Source: an uncultured Draconibacterium sp.
GTDB lineage: Bacteria > Bacteroidota > Bacteroidia > Bacteroidales > Prolixibacteraceae
Length of the DNA: 64,000 bases
Assembly: GCF_963676815.1 (NCBI RefSeq)
Contig: NZ_OY781365.1
Location: 5,118,501-5,182,500, forward strand
Reading direction: 5' to 3'
Shown here: positions 52,252-61,602 of the stretch, piece by piece
Layout: every line of letters starts with the position of its first letter
How positions within the stretch are numbered: the stretch's first letter is position 1
The notes under the pieces: model-generated
Database searches by the model: none
What the model saw: the letters and a program-made list of their open reading frames with translations, nothing else
What the model was told of the DNA's origin: nothing
Translations under genes and position numbers: made by a program

Positions 52252-53679
52252 TTACATTTTTAATTTCTTTTCTATGTCCTCGACAAACTGTCGGAAATTT
52301 TTATCGGTATCTTTCAGGTTGTTTACCGTTTTACAAGCGTGCAGAACCGTAGCGTGGTCTTTACTACCAATTTGTGCCCCGATACTGGCCAGCGAGTATT
52401 TCGTTAAACTTTTCGAGAAATACATGGCAATTTGACGCGCCTGAACGATTTCGCGTTTCCTGGTTTTGGTTTGAAGTGCATCAACCGGCATACTAAAATA
52501 ATCGCATACTACTTTTGAGATGTACTCGATAGAAAGCTCACGTTTTGAGTTTTTAACCAGTTTGTTGATCAACTTAGCGGCCAGTTCCAAAGTTATTTCG
52601 CGCTTGTTTAGCATCGACTGTGCCAACAACGAAACCAATGCACCTTCCAGTTCACGAACATTATTGGTTACGTGCGAGGCGATGTACTCCATCACTTCTT
52701 CCGAAAGTGTAATGCCGTCTTTATATATTTTTCGACGCAAAATTTCCATACGGGTTTCAAAGTCGGGTGTTTGCAAGTCAGCAGTCAGTCCCCACTTAAA
52801 ACGCGACAGTAAGCGCTGTTCCATGCCTTTCAACTCAATAGGTGGCTTATCTGATGTTAAAATCAGCTGCTTACCCATTTGATGCAAGTGGTTGAAAATG
52901 TGGAAGAATGTTTCCTGTGTTTTTTCTTTGCCTGCAAATTCATGCACGTCGTCAAGAATCAACACGTCAACCATTTGGTAGAAATGTAAAAAGTCGTTAC
53001 GGTTATTATTACGTGTTGCCTCGGTAAATTGTGTCTGAAATTTATTTGCATTTACATACAAAACCACTTTGTCAGGGAAGTTTTCTTTCACTTGGATACC
53101 AATAGCTTGCGACAAGTGCGTTTTTCCCAATCCAGAGTTTCCGTAGATCATTAAAGGATTAAAAGCAGTTCCTCCAGGATTTTGAGCAACAGCATATCCG
53201 GCACTGCGGGCCAGTCGGTTGCAATCTCCTTCTACAAAATTTTCAAAGGTGTTGTCCGGTTTTAATTGCGGATCAATCTGCAATTTCTGAATCCCCGGAA
53301 TGATAAATGGATTTTTTATTGTTGCTTTTTCCTCTGCTTTTAATGGCACAGTAAGTGGTTTATTTTGAATCTTGTTATTATTATTTGTCGGATAACTAAC
53401 AGTATACGGTTCATTACTGTTTTTATTGCTTAAAACAACGTTATATTCCAATTTTGCTCCGTTGCCTAAAACCATACGAAGCGTCTTGCGAAGAATGTCG
53501 ATAAACTGTTCTTCAAGGTACTCATAAAAAAAGGCACTTGGTACCTGGATTGTTAATACTTTATTTTCCAATTTAACCGGTTCGATCGGTTCGAACCAGG
53601 TCTTAAAGCTGCTGCTAGGAACGTTATCTTTTATAACGTTGAGGCATTTCTCCCATGCAGATCTGTATTCGTTGTTCAT
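52252..53679 (-). CDS. dnaA: Chromosomal replication initiator DnaA
   Basis: A 475-residue initiator. Domain I (about 1-85) is followed by a linker, then the AAA+ domain with Walker A G-N-S-G-L-G-K-T-H and Walker B L-I-L-D-D-V-H-E. Domain IV has the box-binding signature K-D-H-A-T-V-L-H-A. The region upstream (53680-53967, 288 nt) is A/T-rich, with poly-A/T runs, but I see no clear cluster of DnaA boxes, so oriC is not placed here. Next upstream genes run in the same direction. Confidence 0.98.
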   Translation of the reverse strand: MNNEYRSAWEKCLNVIKDNVPSSSFKTWFEPIEPVKLENKVLTIQVPSAFFYEYLEEQFIDILRKTLRMVLGNGAKLEYNVVLSNKNSNEPYTVSYPTNNNNKIQNKPLTVPLKAEEKATIKNPFIIPGIQKLQIDPQLKPDNTFENFVEGDCNRLARSAGYAVAQNPGGTAFNPLMIYGNSGLGKTHLSQAIGIQVKENFPDKVVLYVNANKFQTQFTEATRNNNRNDFLHFYQMVDVLILDDVHEFAGKEKTQETFFHIFNHLHQMGKQLILTSDKPPIELKGMEQRLLSRFKWGLTADLQTPDFETRMEILRRKIYKDGITLSEEVMEYIASHVTNNVRELEGALVSLLAQSMLNKREITLELAAKLINKLVKNSKRELSIEYISKVVCDYFSMPVDALQTKTRKREIVQARQIAMYFSKSLTKYSLASIGAQIGSKDHATVLHACKTVNNLKDTDKNFRQFVEDIEKKLKM

Positions 53680-53967
53680 TTACAATTGCTGGATAATGAG
53701 GTTCTACAAATAAAATTTCCCTAGTGGTATTCCGAGAACAAAAGTTGCGAAAAAAAAGTTAAAAAAAAAATCATAAATCTATTGGAAAAATAACATTTGT
53801 CATAGTTGGTTATAAGTCAGGCATTTAAAATTTTAATTTTCTGAATAATTTGTAACTGTCTATAATTCAGATGATTGTCTTTAAGTGGTTGAACGATAAC
53901 CATATAGCTGGTAGGGGCTGGTTGGGTTGTGTTTTTGTGCAATCGGCTATCAACAATCCCCGGTTAA

Positions 53968-55221
53968 TTACCGTATCTGTTTAAGTGCCTTTTTAAGCTT
54001 GATAAGCTGGCCGTTTTTGAAGGCAACTATACTGGATTCCGGAAATTCGAAACGCACAGTTTGGTAAATTTCTTCTATCTCACTGTATTTGCTTGTTGAG
54101 CCGGTAAAATAGTTATAAACATTTCCGGTTGAGTATTCTTCCACATCGTCAATCGATTTAAAAACATCGGCAGTGGTACCCAATTGTGTTTTGGTAGAGA
54201 GTAAGTGAACTTTGAAAACAATATCTTTTGCCGAGGCATCGTCTTTCGTATTAATGTAAACTTCCTTTCCAAAATCAAATGCCGAAACCTGTAGGTAGCG
54301 TTTCGGATTTTGCTGAATGTCTCCAATCAGGAATCCCATATTCTCTGATAGCGTATTTATCGACTGGTACAATTCATCGTCGTTAAGCAACAGCCCCGCC
54401 GAATTGTCGTCGCTGTTTAGCTTTTCCAATATATTTTCTATTTCGGCTGAAGCATTGGCCAGGTTGTTTAATACCGGTGTAACCGAAACATTGGCCAGGG
54501 TATCAGAGAAACTGTTCAGGTTTTTAATTGTTGCCTCAAATTCGGCAGCATTATTTTTAAAACTTGCTGTAAGTTCTTCAATGTTCGACACAATGCTTTT
54601 AACATTTCCTTTCTCCGATGCCATTATTTCCTGCAGGTCGGCAGTTGTGGCTTCAATATTTTCAACAGTTTGGTTTATTTTGGCAAAGCTGGTTGTCAGG
54701 TTTTCGCGGGCATCTTCATTAAAAATAACGGTTAGAACGGTTATAGCAGAGTCGACGGTGCTTAAAAGTTCTTCGGCTTTATTTTTTAGTGGAAGAACCT
54801 GCATACTTACCTGGTCTTTTAACCCGGCTTCAATCGATCCGGGAATAGTGTCGTTTGATTGGTACATTTCACTTTCGCCACTGTATACAATCTCAATCGA
54901 TCGAGTTCCCATAATATCGCTGCTGATAATACGCGCTGTAGATTTTACCGGAATTTTAAATGAAGAGTTAACGGCAAAAGTAACAATGAGTCGTCCGGTG
55001 TTATCCGGAGCAAATTTTACATCGGTTACCTGTCCAATCTGGAATCCGTTTAATGTAACTTCGTTTGATTTTACAAGCCCGTCAACACGGTTGTAATACA
55101 CATGATAATAATCGTTTTGCTTAAATATATCATTGCCTTTCAGAAAGCTCAAACCCCAAATAAGTACGGCTAATGAAAAAACAATTAATATTCCCAGTTT
55201 AGTGTATTTTGCATTCTTCAT
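53968..55221 (-). CDS. mlaD: MCE family protein (MlaD-like) with SPOR-like C-terminus
   Basis: A 417-residue lipid-transport substrate-binding protein. I prefer the ATG at 55221 (M-K-N-A-K-Y-T-K-L-G), since the extra 12 residues upstream are not family-like. One transmembrane helix (about 8-29) is followed by the MCE domain (Y-Y-H-V-Y-Y-N-R-V-D-G-L-V, about 40-115) and a long coiled-coil-prone region (about 130-285). The last 80 residues (F-K-V-H-L-L-S-T-K-T to I-V-A-F-K-N-G-Q-L-I-K-L-K-K) resemble the SPOR-like tail of the amidase encoded just upstream. No MlaE/F partners are in view. Confidence 0.9.
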   Translation of the reverse strand: MKNAKYTKLGILIVFSLAVLIWGLSFLKGNDIFKQNDYYHVYYNRVDGLVKSNEVTLNGFQIGQVTDVKFAPDNTGRLIVTFAVNSSFKIPVKSTARIISSDIMGTRSIEIVYSGESEMYQSNDTIPGSIEAGLKDQVSMQVLPLKNKAEELLSTVDSAITVLTVIFNEDARENLTTSFAKINQTVENIEATTADLQEIMASEKGNVKSIVSNIEELTASFKNNAAEFEATIKNLNSFSDTLANVSVTPVLNNLANASAEIENILEKLNSDDNSAGLLLNDDELYQSINTLSENMGFLIGDIQQNPKRYLQVSAFDFGKEVYINTKDDASAKDIVFKVHLLSTKTQLGTTADVFKSIDDVEEYSTGNVYNYFTGSTSKYSEIEEIYQTVRFEFPESSIVAFKNGQLIKLKKALKQIR

Positions 55222-55272
55222 GGCGGAAAAATAAGATTTTAATGTAAAAGTAGCCAATTCAAAAGGGATTAA

Positions 55273-56448
55273 TCAATGCTCGCTAAGCTTTTTTACAGAA
55301 ATTAACTTATTATTTTTAAAGGCCACAACAAACGCATTGGGGTATTTTGCCCTTATTCTGCTCAGTTCCAGTTCTGCTTCTTCTAACGATTTATACTTTC
55401 CTGAGAAATAACGGTTGAGGTTGTTTCCCTGCATACTGAAAATATTTTGTTCGCCCTTAAAATTTGCAGCGGTTGTTTCCAGTTTTCGGGTTAATGCCAT
55501 TATTTGTACAGAATAAAAAATCTCATTTGTTTGCTGTGTGGTTGCTCCCTGAGGTTGTGCCAGAGGAAGTCCAGATGGAGGATTGTTATTCGTTAAGGGG
55601 AATTCGTTTGATGATTTTGCCTGGTTTTCGGTTACAAGTTGGAAACTGCTGCGTTGTTCAATAGCTGATTTGTAATCCCGAAAAGCCCTGAAAATGGAAT
55701 AAGCCAATCGCGTTCTTCCTGCCTCGCTGGTAAGGTATTGCCGCTCGCCATTATGACTGATAAAACCGGTTTCGATTAAAACACTGGGCATGGTTGTTTC
55801 GCGTAGTACCAGAAAACCGGCCATTTTTACACTGCGGTCGAGGCGTTTGGCATAATTGCGAAATTCGTTTTGAATGCCCGAAGCCAGCATTACACTTTGC
55901 CCCTGGTATTCTTCCTGCATGGTTTCAAACATAATATACGATTCGGGCAGGTTCGGGTCAAAACCTTCGTATGTCGAATTATAATCGTCTTCCAAAAGGA
56001 TAACTGCATTTTCCTTTTTTGCTACCTCCAGGTTATCATCGTTTCGGTGGAGGCCAAGTACAAAAGTTTCGGTTCCCTGCACACTTCGGGCATTTACAGC
56101 ATTAACATGGATTGAAATAAAGAGGTCTGCCTCGTTTTTATTGGCAATTTCGGCACGTTTATACAGCGGAATGAAAACATCGCTGGTGCGCGTGTAAACT
56201 ACTTTAACATTGGGGTAATTATCTTTTATTGTGGTTCCCAGTTTCAGGGCAATATCAAGTACAATATTTTTTTCAACGGCGTTACCAAACGATGCTCCCA
56301 GGTCTTTTCCTCCATGCCCGGGATCAATAACAACTACCGAAATTCCTTCTTTCTTCACTTCACTCGAAGATTGTCGGGTGGCATGAGATTGCATTGTTAA
56401 CAGAAAACAAAATAGGAGCAGAAGTATTTTATATCGGTGTTGTGTCAT
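55273..56448 (-). CDS. N-acetylmuramoyl-L-alanine amidase with SPOR-like domain
   Basis: A 391-residue exported peptidoglycan amidase (AmiA/B/C family). Signal peptide 1-23. The catalytic domain opens with V-V-V-I-D-P-G-H-G-G-K-D-L-G-A-S, with zinc ligands in that H and in I-S-I-H-V-N-A. T-E-T-F-V-L-G-L-H and V-L-I-E-T-G-F-I-S-H follow. A linker leads to a SPOR-like domain (about 310-391) that should target septal glycan. It cleaves the stem peptide from the sugar chain. 51 nt before the mlaD start. Confidence 0.94.
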   Translation of the reverse strand: MTQHRYKILLLLFCFLLTMQSHATRQSSSEVKKEGISVVVIDPGHGGKDLGASFGNAVEKNIVLDIALKLGTTIKDNYPNVKVVYTRTSDVFIPLYKRAEIANKNEADLFISIHVNAVNARSVQGTETFVLGLHRNDDNLEVAKKENAVILLEDDYNSTYEGFDPNLPESYIMFETMQEEYQGQSVMLASGIQNEFRNYAKRLDRSVKMAGFLVLRETTMPSVLIETGFISHNGERQYLTSEAGRTRLAYSIFRAFRDYKSAIEQRSSFQLVTENQAKSSNEFPLTNNNPPSGLPLAQPQGATTQQTNEIFYSVQIMALTRKLETTAANFKGEQNIFSMQGNNLNRYFSGKYKSLEEAELELSRIRAKYPNAFVVAFKNNKLISVKKLSEH

Positions 56449-56618
56449 GTAAATATCTGATCTGTATTCGAATATATAAACACATAAAAGCGGAGTATTA
56501 TTATTTGTTCAATCCTATTTTATTTATTTGCTTTGCCCCGCTTAATACTTGTAAACGTAAAAATAGAAATATTAGCATTATTTTGCATTTTATTGCACTT
56601 TAGTATACACCATATTTA

Positions 56619-56626
56619 TATTTTTG
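56619..56626 (+). promoter_or_regulatory. lptD promoter -7 box (TATTTTTG)
   Basis: TATTTTTG 36 nt before the lptD TTG start codon. A partial -33 (TTGCAC) lies about 22 nt upstream. The divergent gene on the left is the amidase. Confidence 0.6.
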
Positions 56627-56661
56627 TGCAGCCAAAGTACATTTGAAACGCAGAAAACATT

Positions 56662-59334
56662 TTGTATAAAATATTCATCACATATTTATTCCTGGTAACT
56701 CCTTTTTTGATATTAGCTCAGGAACCGACTATTAGTGTGGCTCCGCAGCAACAGGTTCCCGATTCTATTTTGTCGGAGTATTACAGTTTACAGGATACCA
56801 CGATAATTGATAGTACCGGCATTGATTCGATGAACGCCAGACAGGAAGAACAAGCTGTTATTGATGCCCCGATTGATTATACGGCAATTGATTCGATGAT
56901 TGTATCGCTTGACGGGCAAAAAGTTTATTTGTATAATCAGGCAAAGGTTACTTATCAGAATATTGAACTGGAAGCTTATTATATTGAACTGGATTTAAAT
57001 ACCAAGGAGATTTATGCCGAAGGAATTTTGGATTCGGTAGGAGAGATGACACAAAAACCATTGTTTAAGCAAGGTTCAGAAGAGTACGAATCGGAAACGA
57101 TGCGCTACAATTTCGAAACGGAAAAAGCCTTTATCACGAAAGTTGTTTCGGCACAGGGCGAAGGTTTTATTCATAGCGATCGGACCAAAAAAATTGGCGA
57201 AGAAGTATTTATTACCAAAGATGCCAAGTATACAACCTGCGACGCCGACCATCCGCACTTTTACCTGCATTTAACAAAGGCAAAAGTGGTGTCGAATAAA
57301 AAGATTATTACCGGTCCGGCATATATGGTTTTGGAAGATTTTCCGATTTATTTCCCAATTCTGCCCTTTGGTTATTTCCCCAATTCGCCAACCTATTCGT
57401 CGGGTATTTTAATACCAAAATATGGTGAAGAGCAAAACCGTGGTTTTTTCCTGCGCGACGGTGGTTATTACTGGGCCGCCAGCGAATATTTCGATTTGGC
57501 TGTGCAGGGTGATATTTATTCAAAAGGATCGTGGGGAACGCGAATTAAAACCAATTACAAAAAGCGGTACAAATTTGGCGGTAACTTTGGTTTTGAATAC
57601 GCTAAAAATAAATATGGCGAAGAAGGATTTGAAAGTTATAGTGTTGGAACACAATACAAGATTTTGTGGTCGCACTCGCAAGATGCAAAGGCGAATCCTA
57701 ATCAAACATTCTCGGCCAGTGTAAACATCTCGTCGAGTGGTTACGATAAGCAAAATGCTTACGATATGAATGACTACCTGACCACCACAAAATCGTCAAG
57801 TATTTCGTATTCGCGCAAGTTTGAGAACACACCATTTAATATGTCGATGAACCTGCGCCATTCGCAAAACACAAAAGACAGTACCATGTCGCTCTCATTG
57901 CCAGAGATGACTTTTAGTATGGCTAAAATTTATCCGTTCAGGAAAAAGAACCGAAGCGGTAAAATTAAGTTTTACGAGAAGTTTGGTTTGAACTATACAG
58001 CCAATTTTAAAAACTCGATTAACGCCAAGGAAGACGAGATTTTAAGCAGCTCGTTTGCTACTGACTGGAAAAATGGTGTTCGTCATAATCTCCCTATTTC
58101 GTTCCCGAGTTTTAACTTGTTTAACCACATTAATTTTAGCCCGGGAATTAGTTACAACGAGAAGTGGTATTTCAAAAAATACAACTATAACTATGAAGCG
58201 GGCGGCGAATATACCGGAAATCCATCATCGATACCAGAAAATGTGCGCATTGATACCATTACCGGCCTGAACCGAATTTACGATTATGCATACAGTATCA
58301 GTGCTTCTACCAATATTTATGGTATGTATATTCCGCGAAATCCTGATTCGAAAATTAAAGGAATACGCCATAAAATGACTCCATCAATATCGTTTAGTTA
58401 CCGCCCCGATTTTGGAGCGGAACATTACGGATACTGGCAAGAGGTGCAAGTTGATTCAGCAGGTAATACCCGATATTTCGATACAAACCTTGGAGGTATT
58501 TATGGGGGATCACCCGGAAGAGGTGAATCGGGAGCCATTTCGTTCTCGCTGAATAACAACCTGGAGATGAAGAAACTGGATACACGGGATTCGACAAAAA
58601 CAGATGAAGAGCAGTCGTATAAAAAGGTAAAACTGATCGACAACCTCAGTATTTCATCGTCGTATAACCTGATTGCCGATTCGTTAAACCTCTCGGTATT
58701 TAATATCAGGGCACGCACAACGGTTGCCGGTGTAAGTATTAATATGGGTACCACACTCGATCCTTATATGGTCGACGAAAATTACCGTAGAATTCATAAA
58801 TATGCCTGGAACGAGCGAAGCGGCATTAAAAAATTGGGGCGTGTAACTCGCGCAAACCTTTCGTTCGGTATGAATTTTAATTCGAAGGACAAGAAAAAAG
58901 ACGGAAATAAAGAAGGGGAGAATAAGGAAGGAGCTCCCGGGCCTGGAGAAGAAGTGTTGCCACCAATTTACGATGACTACATTGATTTTAGCATGCCATG
59001 GGATTTTGGTTTTGATTACAGTTTAAATTATACCGGAGCTACCAGTACCAATCCTAATGGAAAAGTTACTCAAACTTTAGGCTTGCGCGGAAATATTAGT
59101 ATTACCGACAAGTGGCAAATGAGCGCTATGACCAACTTCGATATTCAGGAAGGCGAATTTGCCTTAACATCGTTTCGTTTAAACCGCGACCTGCACTGCT
59201 GGAATATGTCGTTTAACTTTGTGCCATTCGGATTTCGAAAAAGTTACAGCTTTACAATTAGCGCATCTTCATCAATGTTGCAGGATCTGAAGATTCAGAA
59301 ACAGCAGAGCCACTACGATAACTTTAGATTTTAA
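56662..59334 (+). CDS. lptD: LPS assembly protein LptD-like outer membrane protein
   Basis: An 890-residue outer-membrane beta-barrel protein that inserts lipopolysaccharide. A signal peptide (about 1-19, L-I-L-A-Q) leads to an N-terminal OstA/jelly-roll domain (about 75-205: L-Y-N-Q-A-K-V-T-Y-Q-N-I-E-L-E-A and the C-D-A-D-H-P-H-F-Y region), then a barrel with aromatic-rich strands. The start codon is TTG: an in-frame TGA lies 18 nt upstream and no better codon exists. It is preceded by a -7 box at 56619 and is divergent from the amidase. A late acidic/lysine insert (K-D-K-K-K-D-G-N-K-E-G-E) lies near residue 750. Confidence 0.92.
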   Translation: MYKIFITYLFLVTPFLILAQEPTISVAPQQQVPDSILSEYYSLQDTTIIDSTGIDSMNARQEEQAVIDAPIDYTAIDSMIVSLDGQKVYLYNQAKVTYQNIELEAYYIELDLNTKEIYAEGILDSVGEMTQKPLFKQGSEEYESETMRYNFETEKAFITKVVSAQGEGFIHSDRTKKIGEEVFITKDAKYTTCDADHPHFYLHLTKAKVVSNKKIITGPAYMVLEDFPIYFPILPFGYFPNSPTYSSGILIPKYGEEQNRGFFLRDGGYYWAASEYFDLAVQGDIYSKGSWGTRIKTNYKKRYKFGGNFGFEYAKNKYGEEGFESYSVGTQYKILWSHSQDAKANPNQTFSASVNISSSGYDKQNAYDMNDYLTTTKSSSISYSRKFENTPFNMSMNLRHSQNTKDSTMSLSLPEMTFSMAKIYPFRKKNRSGKIKFYEKFGLNYTANFKNSINAKEDEILSSSFATDWKNGVRHNLPISFPSFNLFNHINFSPGISYNEKWYFKKYNYNYEAGGEYTGNPSSIPENVRIDTITGLNRIYDYAYSISASTNIYGMYIPRNPDSKIKGIRHKMTPSISFSYRPDFGAEHYGYWQEVQVDSAGNTRYFDTNLGGIYGGSPGRGESGAISFSLNNNLEMKKLDTRDSTKTDEEQSYKKVKLIDNLSISSSYNLIADSLNLSVFNIRARTTVAGVSINMGTTLDPYMVDENYRRIHKYAWNERSGIKKLGRVTRANLSFGMNFNSKDKKKDGNKEGENKEGAPGPGEEVLPPIYDDYIDFSMPWDFGFDYSLNYTGATSTNPNGKVTQTLGLRGNISITDKWQMSAMTNFDIQEGEFALTSFRLNRDLHCWNMSFNFVPFGFRKSYSFTISASSSMLQDLKIQKQQSHYDNFRF

Positions 59335-59402
59335 GCGAAAATTACACTGCAAAAACACATGTTTCTGTAGTTAAAGGGCAAGGTTTTTATACAAAAACGT
59401 AT

Positions 59403-59420
59403 CTCTCCGCATGCGGAGAG
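59403..59420. repeat. 18-bp perfect palindrome after lptD
   Basis: CTCTCCGCATGCGGAGAG, 69 nt after the lptD stop. No T tract follows, so it is a palindrome of unknown use rather than a clear terminator. Confidence 0.6.
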
Positions 59421-59438
59421 CATTAATAGTATAAAAAA

Positions 59439-59621
59439 ATGGGGTTCTTTAATTACAGAAGGCGCCGTTTTTTCAAAAAAATGCGGTCCTTTAATTGCGA
59501 AGAGAGGCGTTTTTATAAAAAAAATGGCCTCCTTTAAGTGCAGAGAGCAGTGTTTTTACAAGAGAATGCGGCCCTTTAAGTGCGGAGACATGCATCTTTA
59601 TAAAAAATGGCCTCCTTCGCA
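59439..59621 (+). repeat. Tandem 42-nt degenerate repeat (four units and a part)
   Basis: Units begin with ATG at 59439, 59481, 59524, 59566 and 59607 (spacing 42, 43, 42, 41). Each has the form ATGCGG(T/C)CCTTTAA(T/G)TGC then a G-rich stretch, TTTTTATAAAAA. In frame a unit reads like M-R-P-F-K-C-G-D-M-H-L-Y-K-K. The last units lie in a frame that stays open into ridA, but the sequence does not look like a normal protein and I treat it as noncoding repeat DNA. Confidence 0.75.
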
Positions 59622-59739
59622 TTTAACAATAATCAGGAAATATGCATTTGTTTTCTTTCTATTAATAAGTTTTAATACCTGTTTCCCGAGCTTGAAAATT
59701 GGGGCATATTCTTGTATCTTCACAAGAAAAATTTACACG

Positions 59740-60117
59740 ATGAAACGTATTATATCTACAGAAAAAGCACCGGCTGCAATTGGTCCGTACAGTCAGGCTG
59801 TTGAAGTAAACGGAACACTTTATATCTCTGGTCAAGTACCGCTTGATCCTGCAACCATGAAAGTTGTTGAAGGAGGAATTACAGAACAAACCGAACAGGT
59901 AATGCTTAACATTGGCGCGATTTTAACCGAGGCCGGTTATTCGTTCTCCGATGTAGTAAAATCGACTTGCCTGCTTAGCGACATGGCTAATTTTAAAGCC
60001 ATGAACGAAGTTTACGGAAAGTATTACAGCGAAACTCCGCCGGCACGTGCTGCATTTGCTGTAAAAGAATTGCCGCTGGGTGTTATGGTCGAAATTGAAA
60101 CGATTGCTGTAAAATAA
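59740..60117 (+). CDS. ridA: RidA family reactive intermediate deaminase
   Basis: A 125-residue enzyme that hydrolyses reactive enamine/imine products of PLP enzymes. The start at 59740 (M-K-R-I-I-S-T-E-K-A-P-A-A-I-G-P-Y-S-Q) is fixed by homology; the frame extends upstream through the tandem repeats but the extra 72 residues are not RidA. Signatures: S-G-Q-V-P-L-D-P, S-T-C-L-L-S-D-M-A-N-F, P-P-A-R-A-A-F-A-V and E-I-E. A weak promoter-like TATCTTCA lies just upstream near 59716. Confidence 0.96.
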   Translation: MKRIISTEKAPAAIGPYSQAVEVNGTLYISGQVPLDPATMKVVEGGITEQTEQVMLNIGAILTEAGYSFSDVVKSTCLLSDMANFKAMNEVYGKYYSETPPARAAFAVKELPLGVMVEIETIAVK

Positions 60118-60126
60118 GCATAAGGA

Positions 60127-60630
60127 ATGAGTAAAGCGATTCGCCTCGAACTACTTGAGGAGAAAGACTTGGGTCTGATAAAAGACATATATAATTATTA
60201 TATAGCTAATTCAACGGCTACTTTTCATACCGGCTCGGTAACTGAAAATGATTTAAAAGGAATTTTGCCCATTGGCGATAATCGTTTTCGGTCGTTTCTG
60301 ATTTATTTTGATAACGAAGTTGCCGGGTATTGTTACCTGGGGCGCTATAAACCTCGCGCTGCCTACGACAGAACTGCCGAAATTACTATTTACCTTAAAC
60401 CGGAATTCTTTGGTAAGGGTATTGGTAAGGAAGTGATGTTGCAGATGGAGCAAAAAGCCATGGAAGTTGGTATTGTTGTATTAATGGGTATTATTACCGC
60501 CGAAAACGAAGCCAGCGTAAAACTGTTCGAACGTTTGGGCTACGAAAAATGCGGGCATTTTAAACAGGTAGGCGAGAAGTTCGGTCGAATACTCGATGTG
60601 GTCGCTTACCAGAAGTTGCTCGATCAGTAA
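60127..60630 (+). CDS. GNAT acetyltransferase (phosphinothricin acetyltransferase-like)
   Basis: A 167-residue acetyltransferase. Fold markers are A-E-I-T-I-Y-L-K-P-E-F-F-G-K-G-I-G-K-E (acetyl-CoA loop) and I-I-T-A-E-N-E-A-S-V-K-L-F-E-R-L-G-Y. The N-terminal D-I-Y-N-Y-Y-I-A-N-S-T-A-T-F-H is typical of the PAT/bar-like subgroup. The substrate is not certain. It is 9 nt after ridA, so likely co-transcribed, and ends in a strong terminator. Confidence 0.93.
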   Translation: MSKAIRLELLEEKDLGLIKDIYNYYIANSTATFHTGSVTENDLKGILPIGDNRFRSFLIYFDNEVAGYCYLGRYKPRAAYDRTAEITIYLKPEFFGKGIGKEVMLQMEQKAMEVGIVVLMGIITAENEASVKLFERLGYEKCGHFKQVGEKFGRILDVVAYQKLLDQ

Positions 60631-60665
60631 AATTATAGTCCACGAATTTCTCAAATTACACTAAT

Positions 60666-60705
60666 AAAAAGGATGTAATCTTTTTGAAAAGATTACATCC
60701 TTTTT
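60666..60705. terminator. Terminator after GNAT gene
   Basis: AAAAAGGATGTAATC (60666-60680) and GATTACATCCTTTTT (60691-60705) form a 15-bp stem extended by the loop-side T/A pairs, with T-rich 3' side. It also works on the other strand. Confidence 0.85.
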
Positions 60706-60810
60706 ATTTCGGACCCCCTATAATTCGCAATAGGGGGATATTTCTTCCCTTTCGGGGAGGTTAGGAGGGACTAATAAACTTGTCTTCAATAGACACTTTT
60801 AGTGCAAATA

Positions 60811-60838
60811 AAAAGGGTTTCCATTTGGAAACCCTTTT
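60811..60838 (-). terminator. Terminator of rpsF-rpsR-rplI operon
   Basis: AAAAGGGTTTCC (60811-60822) pairs perfectly with GGAAACCCTTTT (60827-60838) with a 4-nt loop; on the - strand it follows rplI by 33 nt and ends in T. Confidence 0.85.
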
Positions 60839-60871
60839 ACCGTTTTTAGTATTGTGTATGCAAAAATATGC

Positions 60872-61318
60872 TTATTCCGCAACAACTTCAAATTCAATCT
60901 CAACCACAACTTCTTTGTGTAGCTTGATTTTAGCTGTATGAGTACCAACTTCTTTGATGCTGTCTTCAGGAATAGTGATCTGTTTGCGGTCGATCTCAAA
61001 TCCTTTTTTGTTGATCGCTTCAGCCAACTGGATGGTGTTAACCGATCCGAAGATTTTGCCTGAAGTACTTGTTTTAGCACCAATTGAAATTTTCTTGGCA
61101 ACAATTTGCTCAGCAATTTTCGAAGCTTCTTCTTTCAATTTCGCTTCTTTATGAGCACGTTGTTTAATGTTCTCAGCCAAAACTTTTTTGGCAGACTCGG
61201 TAGCAACAATTGCTTTTTGAGTAGGAATCAGAAAGTTACGTGCGTAACCACCTTTAACCTCTACAATATCGTCTTTGCTTCCTAAACGCTCTACGTCTTG
61301 TAATAATATAATTTCCAT
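60872..61318 (-). CDS. rplI: 50S ribosomal protein L9
   Basis: A 148-residue L9. The N-domain starts M-E-I-I-L-L-Q-D-V-E-R-L-G-S-K-D-D-I-V-E-V-K-G-G-Y-A-R-N-F-L-I-P, then a long helix and C-terminal domain with I-F-G-S-V-N and I-K-L-H-K-E-V. It binds 23S rRNA domain V. Third gene of the ribosomal operon with S18 upstream, 14 nt apart. Confidence 0.98.
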   Translation of the reverse strand: MEIILLQDVERLGSKDDIVEVKGGYARNFLIPTQKAIVATESAKKVLAENIKQRAHKEAKLKEEASKIAEQIVAKKISIGAKTSTSGKIFGSVNTIQLAEAINKKGFEIDRKQITIPEDSIKEVGTHTAKIKLHKEVVVEIEFEVVAE

Positions 61319-61332
61319 TTCAAGTCCTCCTC

Positions 61333-61599
61333 TTATTTCATCATGTCGGTTACAAATGGTAGCAATGCAACTTGGCGGGCACGTTTAACAGCCTGGCCAA
61401 CTTTGCGCTGATACTTTAACGAAGTTCCGGTGATACGACGAGGTAAAATTTTACCTTGCTCGTTAAGGAATTTCTTCAAAAAATCAGGGTCTTTGTAATC
61501 AACATATTTGATTCCGTTTTTCTTGAAACGGCAATATTTTTTCTTTTTGATCTCTACTGACGGTGGAGTCAGGTATCTGATTTCACTTCCTTGTGCCAT
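61333..61599 (-). CDS. rpsR: 30S ribosomal protein S18
   Basis: An 88-residue basic protein with the S18 signature K-K-K-Y-C-R-F-K-K, then L-K-K-F-L-N-E-Q-G-K-I-L-P-R-R-I-T-G-T and H/Q-R-K-V-G-Q-A-V-K-R-A-R-x-x-A-L-L-P-F. The first 10 residues are a short extension. It pairs with S6 on the ribosome, whose gene ends 3 nt upstream. Confidence 0.98.
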   Translation of the reverse strand: MAQGSEIRYLTPPSVEIKKKKYCRFKKNGIKYVDYKDPDFLKKFLNEQGKILPRRITGTSLKYQRKVGQAVKRARQVALLPFVTDMMK

Positions 61600-61602
61600 T
61601 TT

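Noticed and set aside
53680..53967. Possible oriC in the A/T-rich gap upstream of dnaA
   Set aside because: No cluster of TTATCCACA-like boxes can be seen; A/T-richness alone is not enough.
59524..59739. N-terminal extension of RidA covering the tandem repeats
   Set aside because: RidA family members start at the M-K-R-I-I-S-T position; the extension is composed of repeat units and unrelated sequence.
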